The notes: generated by a model from the letters alone, not told the origin. A stretch of 64,000 nucleotides of DNA from Peribolospora baueri (GCA_029717555.1 JAMDHS010000051.1:1-64000); one strand, 5' to 3'; shown: positions 21,774 through 34,270, counted from the stretch's first letter. A program made the numbers and translations.

Positions 21774-22024
21774 GTCGTCTTGTCCGCGGCGGGTCGCAGT
21801 CGATGGTGGTTTGGTCTGTCTTCTTCGTCGCTGTAGGCACCAACGAAACGCTGCGGCAATCCGTAGGTACTATTGGACGCGTGTACAGGAAATACTTTAC
21901 TATTTGTCTCCTCGATCGTCGGCCTCGTTTGTTCCCTCCATTCCCTCCATCCTCTCCTCCATACATACCATATCCACCGTCGTTCGTCTCGGCGCGACAG
22001 AGAGTCAGGGAGCGTTCTTCGAGG
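21774..22024. promoter_or_regulatory. Bidirectional promoter UTP6/NIC96
   Basis: 251 bases between two divergent start codons, pyrimidine-rich before the NIC96 ATG. One shared regulatory region must serve a ribosome-biogenesis gene and a nuclear-pore gene. Confidence 0.6.
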
Positions 22025-25000
22025 ATGGCTTCCTTTGCCTCCAGCTCTACAGGTCCGGGGATGCCGGCACCTGCAAATGACGGCCCGTTCTCCTTCAGCC
22101 AAGGCGCGCCCGCAGACGAGCCTTCGCTCGCAGACCTTGTCGACTCGTCTCGCAGGCTCGCCGCCCGGCAGCATCCCAGGGGAGACGACCTCAACTTCCC
22201 CCAGCTTCGGCTTGGACTGGGTGAGATTGAGAGAGAGAGCAGGAAACTTGCCAATGCTAGGGGCCGCGGGAGGGCGGATGGAGATGCAACTGCGTGAGTT
22301 ACACTAGTCCTTCTGTCCAACGCTCCATCTTACCGGCCGCGTCGTCGCGCTTCTTTTCTGTACAGTGCATACTTGCTTGCAAGTGGTGGCATCAACGCGG
22401 CCGAGCTGTCCAAGGACATCGACGAGATCAACCTCATGAACACCTTCGAGCCCTTGCAGACCATCCGTGAACCGAATGTTGAGGTGAGCGGGTCCGGCCG
22501 GTTTCATACCTGGATGCGTGCCTTTCGACTCTCTTCTTCCGCTCAACTTTACCGTCCTCGTTTCGGTCAGGCCTATCTCCGTCATGAGCACGAGCAGGTC
22601 ATCATCAGCGCCGTCGAAGAGCAGCGGCGCGAGGCACTTTCGACCTTCCAGACCAAGCTCGATTCGACCCTTATGAAGGACTGGGAGCGGCAGAAGCGGC
22701 GCATCTTTGACGAGCTTGGACAGCACCAAGCTGGTTTTGCTCCTGTCTACAGTGCTACGGACGAGCAGAGTAGTTTGCGCGCGAGCAAGTCCTTTGGATA
22801 CCCAACAGTGAGTGTATCTTCCGATTCAGATATCTCCTTCCGGATCCTGCTAGAAGCTTACCTGCTCTCGTCTACTTTCTGCCTGTACAGTCCGATTTGC
22901 AGCCATCTTCTTCCTTTGACTCTCCTCCTTCCGCCATGCAGATGCATTCTCGGATGATGCGCTACGACGAGGTCGTGAGGCGCCTCAACGAGCACCGACT
23001 CAATGGTCAGGCGTTCGGCTTGGCAAATGCAATGAAGGATGCAAGTCGAGCCGCCGGTGGAGGAGGTGGCGGAGGTGCCGAGGCGGTCAGTACTGCTTGG
23101 AGTTGCTCGTTCCGTGAAGAAATTATTTCTCAAAGCTGGTGTCCGTACTTTTTTTTTGCAGCGCGCCTACCAGCTTGCTGAAAGCTGGCATATCGTCATC
23201 CACCTTGTCCGCGAGCTAGATGTCGTCAACGGCGAATTCCAGCGGGAGACGTTGCGGGAACGGGAGTACGCTCCTCAGTACACCTCTGATCACGACTCGG
23301 TTGATAATGTCAACTTGAGACGAGAGCTGATGAAGAGGGCAAGGGCGTTTCTAGAGGAGCAGTGAGTATTACGTGTGTTGCCTTCGCATTTTCGCCAGTC
23401 ACGTAGAACTTGATTCGTGACCTTTCTCAGGTTCATGAAGCACGTGGAGAAAACGCTTGCGGCAAGGCCAGAAGAGGCGTATCTAGGCGGTGACCCTTCT
23501 GTACAGAACAAGATTAGGGCTTATTGTGCGGTTAAGCATGCGAAGGGGGGCACGTGGACCCCTGGCCTTGAGGTCAGTGCATGGGGGGCCGGATATTGCT
23601 ACGGCTTCTTGCACAGGGTTCTGACCTCGTTTCGTTCTCTTTTCACCTACCATCAGATCGCCGACAACACCCCGATATGGGCTCGTATCTTCTTCTTGAT
23701 CAGGGCCGGCTATCCTGATGAGGCTGTCCAGTTCGCAGCGGAGAAGGAGGGCTACCTTGGCCGTGGCGAGGCAAGTTCACCAACCTCGAGGTTTTTGGCC
23801 TATCTGAAGGCGTGGGTGGACAGTCCGGACCAAGAGTAAGTGTAACATTTCGTTCTGCGCTCAAAGCTTCCAGCATTGGCTGACGCACTTGCCACAATCA
23901 TCTTTCCTCGAATAGGCTACCCAAACCGTTGCGTGAACGGTTCATCGCCGAATACAGCTCTCGCATCCGCAACTCAGCGGGGCCCGTCGACCCTTACAAA
24001 CAAGCTATGTACAAGCTCATTGGACGGATGGAGCTGGCCAAGAAGAACCTTCCTGTCGTCACGGCCACCACCGAAGACTGGTTGTGGTTCCAGCTCATGC
24101 TCGTCCGGGAACCCACAGAGCCCGACCGGCTTCCGCACCATGAGAGGTACTCTCTCGTCGACCTCGGCAATATGCTGGTCAAGTTTGGCGAAAGGCATTT
24201 CGATCCCAAAGGCACACGCCCGCTGCTCTACTTCCAAGTATTGCTCTTGAGTGCGCAGTTTGAGCGGGTGAGTCGGTCATCCGTGTTCTTACGAATTAGC
24301 CATCAAGGTTGTTGATTTGTTTCCGTTGGTGTTATCTACAGGCCGTCGCTTTCCTACACCAGAGCGCCCAGTATCAGGTCGACGCTGTGCAATTCGCGGT
24401 GGTGCTCTCTTACTACGGTCTTCTCCGGGTACCACCACGCTCTAAAACGTCTCATGTCGATCTCCGTAAGTGATCGCTTGAAGGGGGTTGCCGCTGTCTG
24501 GTCTCTCATGCCGCTTCCTTCTTCCCTGTGCAGTCACGATCGAGAACGACAGGCAGGGACATCCTCTCGCTTACTTCAACTTTGCTCGAGCCATTCATCG
24601 ATACACCCGCCTTTTCGCCCAGTCCGATCCGGCCGAGGCGCTTCAGTACCTTTGCCTGTTGTGTCTTAATGCCGACTTGCTTGAGCCGACTGGCAAGGAA
24701 TATCTGGAAATGTCTCATGATTTCGTTCGCGAGCTCGTCCTTGAGACGCGGCGATACGCTGAGCTGTTGGGCGACGTCCGTAACGACGGGACGAAAGCGG
24801 TAAGTGGACTTGACGGAATGTCTTGCAAAAGTCTGTTCGCGACATTGGTTCACGTACGGAACCTCCTTCGCATGGCAGCCTGGCCTTGTGGAGCGCTTCC
24901 TTAAGCTTCTCCGACTTCAGGATGTACGGGACTATCAGATGAACATTGTCAAAGCAGCAGCGTCCAGGAGCGACGCGGAGAAACGGACGATGGACGCCAT

Positions 25001-25904
25001 TCAGCTTTACAATCTAGCGGAAGAATACGATACGGTCGTCGCTGTGATCAACAAAGAGCTTGGTGCCACGCTGATGGAGCCGCCGCGCAGACCGCCATCC
25101 ACCAAGCCTGAGCCCGAGACCGCGTCTGGACAGCTGGTCGCGAAGGGACTGCCCAGTGCGTCGTTGGCCGCGGCGCTCGACATCGCTACGTTGGCAGAGC
25201 AGATCCTCTTGTTCTACGAGAGTTCGAATATCACTATCAGCGTCTCGGCGAGGAACCGCGAGACATGCAGGATATTGCTCAAGCTTAAAAAATGCGTGGC
25301 GCTTTTCGTGGAAGAGGAGTATGAGACTGTCTTGAACGTGAGTGGGGCGTCTCGGACTTTGTGCTCTGCTTTTATCGTTTTGACTGGTCTCCCACGACTG
25401 TGTTGCAGACCCTCGAGAGTCTCGAGTTGATCCTGATGGAGGTCGATGCGGTGAAGATCACCCGCAAGGCGGAGGAGTTCAAAGATATGGACGAGAACAT
25501 CGCGCGCAACTTCTCCGAGATCCTATTGATGGCTATGAACGCGATCTACAAATGCTACGTGAATCTCAAGGAATCGCCGTACGGGGACGTCAGCCGGCAA
25601 CAGGTGCGTACTGTGCATGTTCTCAGCGTGCTCCAGACGGTCCGCCAGGTTGATGTCGGTCTCGCATATTTGTCTTCCGACAGAGAATGGCGACGCTTCG
25701 AACGAAGGCGAGGGCGGTGATGATGTCGGCGGGCATGCTTCGATACAGAATGACGAGCGACACGTATTCGCAGCTGACCAGGTTGGACGTGTTCGTGAGT
25801 ACTGTGACGCTTACCGATTCCTCGACTAGTTTTCCCGATTGCACGGGGCACGCGCTGATTTGAACGAGTTATCGTGGTGACGCTCGAACTCGCAGATTCA
25901 TTGA
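22025..25904 (+). CDS. NIC96: Nucleoporin NIC96/NUP93
   Basis: Inner-ring linker nucleoporin of the nuclear pore. About 14 exons give roughly 950 residues. Residues 1-90 (MASFASSSTGPGMPAPANDG...) form a disordered FG-poor start; then AYLLASGGINAAELSKDIDE, MRYDEVVRRLNEHRLNGQAF, YQLAESWHIVIHLVRELD, NTPIWARIFFLIRAGYPDEA, DPYKQAMYKLIGRMELAKKN with DWLWFQLMLVREP, RYSLVDLGNMLVKFGERHFD, FLHQSAQYQVDAVQFAVVLS and HPLAYFNFARAIHRYTRLFA follow the Nic96 alpha-helical domain in order. At the 3' end a consensus donor at 25795 and acceptor at 25895 give a last exon of nine bases (25896-25904) encoding Ile-His-stop after LTRLDVF, which fits the short family C-terminus. Reading through the donor would instead stop at 25863. 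Confidence 0.93.
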
Positions 25905-26565
25905 GCTCTCTGCCGTTCGCCAGTCGATACGGATGGGATGAAGGTGTCCTTGTTTGGTTACCCGTATCATATTCTGGACTGGCCGCGCTTGCAACTAGCA
26001 AAAACTTGCAGATGAACGAGTTTTGGACAAGAGAGATGTTGGCATATGAGTGTTCCAGGTTAGGCTATCGTCGGCTCGCCGTCCGACCTGTGTGGGCAGC
26101 ACGTACTCGCACTTTTCTTCTGGAGCGCCGAGCGCCTTCGCGTGCCCCGCCTCCTAACTTCAGGACTTCTTCGCAGGTCGGCTTTTATCTCGAAGTCATA
26201 TGTGGGCCCAGAAGCATGGCTTAGGTCGCCCCGAATATGCCATTTTCTATCCTGTAGTAACATGTGAATGTATGGCTCCTCTTTGAGGCAACAGCCATCG
26301 TCCTCGTCGACGTGTGAACTGGTCGCGAAGATTTGGCAGGCGCTCGTGGTATTGTGTCCACGTGACTTGCTGGCCGCAGCCGCCCACAGCGAGCTAAGGG
26401 GACGAGCACGAGCACGAACCATCTCGAGGTCGACAACGACAACGACGACGAACGGCGGCGGCGGCGACATCGAACAAGAACAGCTAACGCTCTCTCACCT
26501 TCAGATTTCCCCTCATCCATCCTTGTCTTTCTTTCCTACTCCTGCTCGCCTTACCCGCCTCCGAG
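25905..26565. other. Spacer/promoter of the Rab8-like gene
   Basis: No gene is seen. A CACGTGAC core lies at about 26359, and a stretch of alternating ACGACAACGACGACGAACGG-like triplets precedes the start region. Confidence 0.4.
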
Positions 26566-28022
26566 ATGGCCCCCCACTATGACTTTCTCATAAAACTCCT
26601 CCTGATCGGCGACTCCGGTGAGTTGCCGCCTCTCCCGTCGATCGAGACATGCTTGTCCGTACCCCAAACACAACATGCGGCCCATTGCAGTTCTCTCACC
26701 ACACTATTTTGCCATTCATATTTTTGCTCTTTTTTTGGCCGCTTCCATCCCCGTGGTCATTTTACGCTGAGACATCGTAGGCGTGGGCAAGTCATGTCTC
26801 CTCCTCCGCTTCTGCGACGACGCTTGGACGCCTTCGTTTATCACCACCATCGGTATTGACTTTAAGTGGGTCTCACGGATCATCCTGCATTCCACAGTCT
26901 GTCCCTCGGCTAGTTCTGTTCCCCGGTTTATGGCCTTGGAAGCACCCTTCCTGGGTCACTTTAAATACCAGAGCTCACACTCGGTTTCCTCCTGTTCTCC
27001 TTGAACGCCTCTTCCTTTTCTCGCCTCCAGGATTCGAACGATCGAGCTCGATGGCAAACGTATCAAGCTACAGATTGTGCGTTACCCTTACGTGCCTGTC
27101 CAAGTCCAGCTTTGCCCGTCTTCAATTTCTCACAGTGGTTGGCCTTGGCTTCATCCGTTCATTCGACCGCAGTGGGACACAGCTGGGCAAGAGCGATTCA
27201 GGACGATTACGACCGCTTACTACCGTGGCGCGATGGGCATTCTGTTGGTGTACGACGTGACCGATGAGAGGAGCTTCAACAGTGAGTCTTTCTACTTCGA
27301 TGAAGTCTGCTGCTCTCAAACCGGTCCTTCTCTACGTACGGTCATGTGTTGGCCACTTCTCCTCCTGCGGCTGGATTATTTTGCTCATACCCATCCTTTT
27401 GTGTTTATATCTCATTAGACGTCCGGACATGGCACGCCAACATCGAGCAGCATGCGTCCGAGGGAGTAAGCAAGATTTTGGTCGGTAACAAGTCGGACTG
27501 GGAGGAGAAGAGGGTGAGCTGTCGTCGTCGCACATCGTCGGCGGTTTTCTCATGTCGAGAGGGACGACCAGGAACTCAATGGGGTGCCTTTCGCCCTTGG
27601 AATAGTCGGTCACAACAGAACAGGGCAAGGAATTGGCCGAGGAGCTGGGCATTCAATATATCGAGACGAGCGCAAAGGCGAACTCGAACGTGGAGGAGGC
27701 CTTCTTCCAGCTAGCTAGGTGTGTATCACATATTGTCCTGGCCACAGAGGACGCATTTTTCCTATGCCGCCTTCGCCTTTCTTTCTTCCTGCCCTGTCCT
27801 TTCCCAACTGCGCTGACCTCGCAATTTGGCAATGTTCCACACTTTATATCTTGCGTTGTACCTGCCTTTGTTGTCTCTAGAGACGTCAAAGCTCGCCTGA
27901 TTGATACTGCTCCAGACGCCGCTTCGTCTGCCACGTCGCCCTCGTACCGAGCCGGTGCCAATGGCGGAGGCGTTAATGTTGGGGCTGGCGCAGAGAACAA
28001 GGCGGCCGGGTGCTGTACCTGA
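26566..28022 (+). CDS. Rab8/Sec4/Ypt2-type small GTPase
   Basis: Rab GTPase for post-Golgi exocytic vesicles at the plasma membrane. Seven or more exons. The G1 motif GDSGVGKS is split by the first intron (26618-26780 region); then [10 protein letters not shown] (switch I with the Rab8/Sec4 TIGIDF), [35 protein letters not shown] (switch II), [22 protein letters not shown] (G4, NKxD) and [14 protein letters not shown] (G5). The C-terminus is a Ser/Gly-rich variable tail ending AAGCCT, with two cysteines for geranylgeranylation. The effector region and Rab family motifs F1-F5 point to Rab8/Sec4 rather than Rab1/Ypt1. The start ATG has [15 protein letters not shown], usual for the subfamily. 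Confidence 0.95.
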
Positions 28023-29645
28023 TTGGAATTAAGCGGGGAGCGCTCGTAGATGTCTGTCCCTTGTTGACCCTCTCAGAAGGTCGGTAGTCGTTTGTTCTGG
28101 TCGCAAACGACCTTTCCGGCCGCGCATGGCCTTCCGCACATTTCCTCGTTCCATGGCTCGCCTAGAGCCTGGTCCGGTTGCCTCCCTCTTCTTTCGCCAC
28201 TTCTTGGCCTCTTCTTCTCGTCGACCTCCACTCGGGGAACGCTTCCGCTTCTCTTACCTTCTACTCTTTTTTTCATCTCTCTCCGTTCTACACGTGTGTC
28301 GCTGGCATTGGAATGAGACACTACTGTAAGCCGTGTAGAAGTGTCGAGTTTACAGGGCGTAGTTAATGTACCCAACACCGCAGGTACCTCCCATTAATAG
28401 GTCGACAGGGCGGAAGGGGAGAATATTTAGGCAAGACTCAAGGTTCGGCAGGCATTCGTCAGGGCGTTCTCTTGCTCGTGATGGCTGGCTCGTTTGGTCG
28501 TCCATCAAACTGTAAATATCATTTTGCCCACCGAGTTTCCTGCCTATGCCCCATGGGAGGATGGTGAGAATGCTCAGCTGCGTCCAGTATCTGGATAAAG
28601 AGGCTTCGAAAGATGGCGTAATATGAACAAGGCCTTTCACCTGCTCTTAACCCGAAGAGGCAGTATATACAGGTGCGACTGTGCTCCGCCGCGCAATGAA
28701 GGCAACAATAGCTGATCTCCCGGGGGTGGTGAGGAGAGGCCATCTGACTTGCTTCTCCCAGGCCAACTCGTCGCTTGTGCCGCCTTCGTCTGACGAACAC
28801 TGTCCGGGCACCTCGGGAACGCGGAGAAGGAGCAGGTCTTGATCGCCATGGCTGCGAGCAGCTAAACAAGTGGCAGTAGGCGTGACCTGTCCCGCGCGTT
28901 CGCGAATTGGCAATCAACCATGGACAATGAATGGGCCATTCGACGTCGATGCCGCCATCGGTTGTGAAGGCGCGGGGCGACATTGCGAGGGACAGGGAGA
29001 GATCATCGAGGAGCAGTTGGTCGGAAGCGAGGGAGGACGACACGACGAGCGCACAAGGCCCTCGAGACGGCGGATGAGATGAGCGAGAAGGTCAAGAAAG
29101 GGTAATGGACTGGAATGGAGGTCGACGCGGTGTTTCTGGCAAGGGAGGGGGACGAGGGCAAGTGTGCTCGAGTGGTAGGGATAATGAAGCGGGCGGGAAT
29201 GATGGAAGAAGTCGTGGAGAATACTCGGACGCCGCCGCCACGCTCGTCGCCGATGACGAACCGGAGACAGTAAATGACCTCACAAGCAACCGAATTTCCT
29301 CTCTTCCCCGTTCTAAATGCCAAGCCGTTGCAATTTAGACTCCCTCTGTTCGGAGGCGGGATCATTGGCCGAATTCCACTTGAATCGACCGCACACCCTT
29401 GAAGAGACGAACGAACGGTAGGAAGCGGGACGGTGGGTGGATGGATGATGGGAGAGAAAATAGAATTGCCAAGGAAGGCTAAAGTTCACAGAGACGAACA
29501 GACGAGACTATCCGACATACATACCCGGTCGATGGGGTGGCTGCGTTGCAACGTGTTCGACCGAGCCTACGAAGAATCCTCCTATCATACTTCCTTGTCC
29601 GTAGGTACCGCGAGGGAAGGGAACCGGATGGATGAAGGCGAGACA
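28023..29645. other. 1.6-kb spacer between convergent genes
   Basis: Downstream of both the Rab8 and CHS7 genes. Several minus-strand open segments occur (about 28350-28640 and 28650-28913) but lack ATG starts, agree in no single frame and match nothing I recognise. It could hold a decayed gene or noncoding transcripts. Confidence 0.35.
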
Positions 29646-31022
29646 TTAATATCCGCCCCCGTAGCCACCGCCACCGCCTTGGGATGGCGGGTAGCCGTAG
29701 CCGCCCTTGGGGAGAGGAGGAACGGGAGGCACCTGACCGAAGCCACCGTAACCCGAACCCGATCCACCGTGGAGAGCGTGGGAGCCGCCCATGACGCTCC
29801 CTCGGTCGTCAAGCACTTCGGCATTGCTACCGACATTGGAGCCCAGAAGAGGGTCCTTAACCTCCCATACGGCTGCCTTGGAACCGACGGAGAACTCGAG
29901 GTCTTCCTTGGTGATAGAGTCCCAGTACTGTAGGGAGCGACCGAGAGACACGGAAAAAGGAAGGAGAGAGACGGTGAAAAGGAATGGGAATAGTGGTCAG
30001 TTTCGTGCCAGAGTGTAGCCGTGGCTGTACAAGCGGTCGGCGAAGATATGCCCACCTTGTAGACCATCATAACGCTGAGGAGCATGCAGAGACATCCAAA
30101 GAAGAGACCATCGATGTAGTGTTTTACGGCGTCGCAGATGGTGTTGCTGAAGGCGAACTCGACGACGACTGCAATAGCGAAGAAGGCGACGCCAAAGAGG
30201 ATGTCGCCGAGCGGCCAGCGGTCATCAAGAGTTCGAAGGACAAGAACGATCTGAAGGACGACGTAGATCGCGACGACTGCAAGGGGGAAGATGAGCTGGA
30301 CGATCTGGAGCCCGATGGGCTTGGCCGGGCTGAAGGACGCCCATGACCGGAAAGTGGCGATGGAGATGAAGAAGGACACGATCCCCACGCCAAGCGAGGT
30401 CAAGCGGAGGAACTACGGAAGCGAAAATGAAGGAACCGGAGTGAGTGAGAATGAAAACGCGAATGGCACATTTTGCGCGTCCGCTCTCGCGCTCGTTGAC
30501 TCACCCAGAGGCTCTTAGGTGTGCCGTCCTCGGCGAACTGGAAACCAACGAAGCCATTGATGAGAAGACACCAGAAAGTAGCAGTGACAAAGCCCTCGTA
30601 TACGGCGGTAAACCACTGAAGGGGATGGAAAACAAAGCGTTTGAGTAGGGGAAGACGCGTGGGAGAGAGCGCGGGCGTCGGGAACTCACAGGATACACGT
30701 TGCTAGCGGTGGGGATGATGGCCGAGTCGAGGAAAAGAGCGAGGATCTCATCGATAGCAAAAAGATAGAAGAACATAACAATCTCCTTCCGTCCTACGGC
30801 GGTGTACTTGGATCGGATGTGGTAGATCATGATGGCGGTCATGATGAGCGCCACGATGTGGATGAAGCAGGTCGCAGGCTGGAAGATGAGGGTGGTGTTG
30901 AACTCGACATTTCGCGAATAACAAGTGGGCGTGATGCCGACTTCTGTAGTGCCGAGAAGAGGACAGACAACGAGTGCGACGGACTGGCAGATGCCGTCGT
31001 AGGAGCCGAAGGAGACGCCCAT
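29646..31022 (-). CDS. CHS7: Chitin synthase export chaperone Chs7
   Basis: ER membrane chaperone that lets chitin synthase (Chs3 in yeast) leave the ER. Four exons from the ATG at 31022. The start [20 protein letters not shown] and [20 protein letters not shown] are typical of the family (the Cys-rich lumenal start), followed by multiple membrane spans: [110 protein letters not shown] and [19 protein letters not shown]. The cytosolic tail is acidic, then Gly/Tyr-rich ([15 protein letters not shown], ending GGYGGGY). Length and the seven-span layout match Chs7. The Gly/Tyr tail is more repetitive than in ascomycete Chs7. Confidence 0.95.
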
Positions 31023-31864
31023 GGCGGGCGGGAGTGCGGCTCAGGGGGAAAGAAGGTGAAGGCACGCTCGGAAGACGAACGGGGATCAGCGCTGGGCGGG
31101 TCGAGCGAGGAGCAAAAAGACGTGTAAAAAAAGGCAAAGGAGAGAAAAGAGGGCGAAGGGCGGCGCTGATGGTAAAGGAGAGTGGGCAGGCAGTCGGCGT
31201 CGCGGTGAAGGGGAGATATGGCCGATGGTGGTGAGAGGTTGGAGAAATTTAAGAGATGGCCGGCGACGTCGCGGGCGGCAACGATCAAACCGTATACCGT
31301 GTACACGTGGGCGAGCGTAGTAGTATACACCTGTACACGTACATCAACCCCCGCCGTCCTGTGCTCGCTCCACCTCTTCACCTCCATGTTTGCTTGCCCG
31401 TGGCGGCGGAAGGGCAGGCGGTTTCATTCTGACGGGTACGCTGCCGACGATCTCTCTCGCAACGACGACCAGTGAATCCAGGGGCGTCGGCTGTGACACG
31501 CAAGGCGGAGGTGACTGCACATACTTACGAAAAACTCCCGCAGCGGGAGGGCGCACTGAGCAACGTGCCGATGACGACGCCGCCGTAGTTACAGTGACAC
31601 GGAACAACCTCGCGCTCAAGAAGGACGCCAACAGCGCCGGACGTCTGGGTTGAAGTACCCCAAGCAGCTGCTGATCTGTCCATACCTCGCCCGCTCAGAA
31701 TTACTGCATGCGAGCCAGGCGCCTCGCTTACGGCGGCAGCCCGTGCCTCCAGAAAGAGAAGCCGAGATCCAAGTCGGCCAGCCACGACTGCTATCACTAG
31801 TAGGAATCGTCCCCATTCCTCTCCCCTTTCTCCCGACCGCTTTCTCACTCGGAATTCGCTCGTT
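31023..31864. other. Spacer/promoter region of CHS7
   Basis: No recognisable gene. It includes ACACGTGG near 31303 and a GTACACGT repeat-like stretch around 31297-31340. Confidence 0.4.
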
Positions 31865-32626
31865 ATGCCTCGTGATTTGCTTTCCCAGAGGCCGTCGATG
31901 GCCCTGCTCAAGAGCCAATCGTTGTTCTCTCCCCCTCCGGCCTCGATGAGCCCGCCCGTTCCCGCCGCGAAGGCTCGGCCTTCCAAGCGCGCTCGAGGAG
32001 AAGAGACTCGGAGTCTGAGCGGGGTGAACATGACTTTCGAGTTGCACGACGGGGGTAGCCAGCAACCTAAACGCAAAGAAAACTCGACGGTCGACCAGCA
32101 CTCCCGAAGAGAAGACTAGAGGCCCGAACGGAGATAACGACGCGAAGAGGTCGGAAGCCAAGCATTCACCAAAAATACATTGCCAACGACGATATGAATA
32201 TGGAAGGGCCTTCTCTGAGGCCGGAGACTGTCGGCGACACTGTCGGTCATCATCCATCCGAGGCCGCTGCCGCGACCTGTTCCTCCAAGCGAATGGCTGA
32301 AGAGAAAAAAAAGCCCTCCGACGACGAGTGCGACGAGGAGGACGGATTTGCAGCTGCTATTTGTGACCCACCGTCCCTTCGTCAATGAGATGACTGAGGG
32401 TCGACGTGCGAGAAATGCTGGCGACGATGCCGGCCGCATTTCCATGTCTACCGCTGCCACTAAACACAAAAATTGCAAAGGAGGTCGGGGACTCGTACCG
32501 TATTTCATCATGAGCGGCGGTTCGGCCCTGGCAAGACCCGACGAGCCCTCAAAACCGCCACAGATGGAGGAGCCGGAGTGGCAGAAGGTCGTGCCGGACG
32601 ACGAAGAGCTTCGACAGTACCTGTGA
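31865..32626 (+). CDS. Possible multi-exon hypothetical protein
   Basis: Three coding-like segments lie in tandem on the plus strand: 31865-32119 (MPRDLLSQRPSMALLKSQSL then SPPVPAAKARPSKRARGEE), 32194-32388 (MNMEGPSLRPETVGDTVG then KKKPSDDECDEEDGFAAAI) and the end of 32348-32626 (MSGGSALARPDEPSKPPQME, EEPEWQKVVPDDEELRQYL, stop). They are in different frames and would need introns at about 32090-32190 and 32361-32486. KARPSKRAR is a possible nuclear signal and DDECDEED is acidic. The joins are not certain and I recognise no family; the 32512-32626 piece could also be a separate tiny gene. Confidence 0.35.
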
Positions 32627-32819
32627 GCCGTTCGACGATTTTTCGCCCTCTTCAGCTCGGTCCTCTTGCGTGGCGCGCACTAAGCGCTTGGCTGCGACTT
32701 AGCCGAGCCTTTTTAGTGACTCTGTAGCCGCAGGCATGTTGCGCGCGGGGCAGATGTTTCAGCGAACGGGCGGAGTAGGATACATAGGAGCAAAAAAGGC
32801 AGACACACAATGGGGAGAT

Positions 32820-33245
32820 CAGGATAGTCCTGCCTCAGACTCTTATACACTTGTTGTTCGACCGGGGACTGCTCTATAGAAGACGGGAATGGCGGAGCGG
32901 CCTAAAGGTTTGTTGCGTAATCGGTCAATTTCTGTTCTCTGAGTCGCCGGTCGAGAACGTTCACTCATAAACGTCTCACCCGTGGTAACGTTCAGAAGAC
33001 AGACAGCGACGAGGAGCTTCCACGTGTCTGGCCGCACTTCTTCCTGTGAATAGACAGATGGTCGAAGTGAAAGTGAAAAAAAAAAAAAAAAAAAAAAAAG
33101 GTTGAGCGTGAGCGGGCTTTGACGCAGGGAGAGGTTGGAAAAAGGAACGAACGGCGGTTCCCGACCTGGATCAGCCCAAACTCATACTCGTCGTCGATCG
33201 GAAGCTCGTGCGGATTCTTGGGAACTGTGTACCGGGCCCCGTGCC
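32820..33245 (-). pseudogene. Relic of an MBD4-like HhH-GPD DNA glycosylase
   Basis: On the minus strand, 33245-33165 encodes HGARYTVPKNPHELPIDDEY then EFGLIQ. After an intron containing a 24-base homopolymer (33076-33099), EEVRPDTWKLLVAVCLLNVT follows; another intron (donor after TT G, acceptor near 32910) leads to GRSAIPVFYRAV. This is the start of the helix-hairpin-helix glycosylase domain of MBD4/thymine-DNA glycosylases ([F/Y]GLIQE...PwkLLvav.LLNkT.g..AiPvF). The rest of the domain, including the HhH motif, GPD loop and catalytic Asp, is not found downstream, and the frame ends at a stop soon after. No N-terminal part is found upstream. I read it as a truncated host gene. Confidence 0.6.
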
Positions 33246-33249
33246 GTCA

Positions 33250-34270
33250 CCAATGTCGGACAGAGAGTGGTTGACGAAATCCTCAGTCGGAGAAGACTTG
33301 ACTGAACAACGTCTGGTAAAGGAGCTGGAGCGAACGAGCGAAAGATGGCTTTGAGTGGCATCCCGAACGATGTTTACTGGGGCCTCTGTCGTGATGTTCT
33401 CTGGTGCTCTCTGTCGTTCAGAGATGCGGCCAATCGCTCCCTATCAGCTATCATTCCAAGGGAACAGTTCCACAGGCTCTTGGGCCCGACGACACTCTGT
33501 ATGACTGAAAGATATACCGGTTTATTGCGCTACCTAGGGCCAGGCTCCCATGTACGCTCCTCACATTCCGGCCTTAGAGGAGTAAGCGAGCATGCACTCT
33601 CCACCCATTAAACCAGAGAAAATGGGGCGGATCCGTCTTACGCGCTCCCCCACTTATCATGACGGTAGCCGCGCTCGTCGATCGGTTCACTACGTAAGGG
33701 CGTCTTCACCCATGGGTACGCCTCGCTTCCTTTGCTAAAGCTTAGCCTCATGTACGCTTCGCCTCCCCCGTTTGTTCAACGCTTCGCTCCGAACATGTTC
33801 AGGTTGTAGCAATAAGATTGCTTGATTGCGCGCTTGGACGACGGGGACAATGTTAAGAGAGCGTGACCGGGCGTGATCGGATCGTGGTGGACGGCTGTGT
33901 AGCCCTTCTCTCTCAAACTGGTTGTTGTGTTTCCGGTAAGCTGCCCATCACCAGTTCCGCACTCGGTCTTCAAATATTAGCCGGTACGCTGGACGCTGCT
34001 GTCGCCGGAGCGCAACTCAGACCGACCAGCGTAAGCAGATCCCGAGCGCTGAGGGCAAGCAGACGCCGAGAAAGGCGATCGATCGACGGGGATCTGCTCA
34101 TCGGAAGGGAGAGAGGTGGCCAGGACGCCTTTGTCGGCCCGCGGGATGCCCCAAAGCGGTTCCATTTCGTACTCGAGTGCTGTTTCGGTGGGGCGACGAT
34201 TAAATAAAAAAGCAAGCCCGGTCTCGTCGCGCTCCCGTTCACCGTAGTCACTCTGAACACCACCGCCGCC
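33250..34270. other. Spacer/promoter upstream of HOM2
   Basis: One ATG-started frame of 88 codons (33345-33611, +) is present but not recognised. The rest, to the HOM2 start, shows no gene and no CACGTG core. Confidence 0.4.

Noticed and set aside
25795-25829. 35-base intron near the NIC96 end
   Set aside because: Shorter than any other intron here; the same donor pairs better with the acceptor at 25895.
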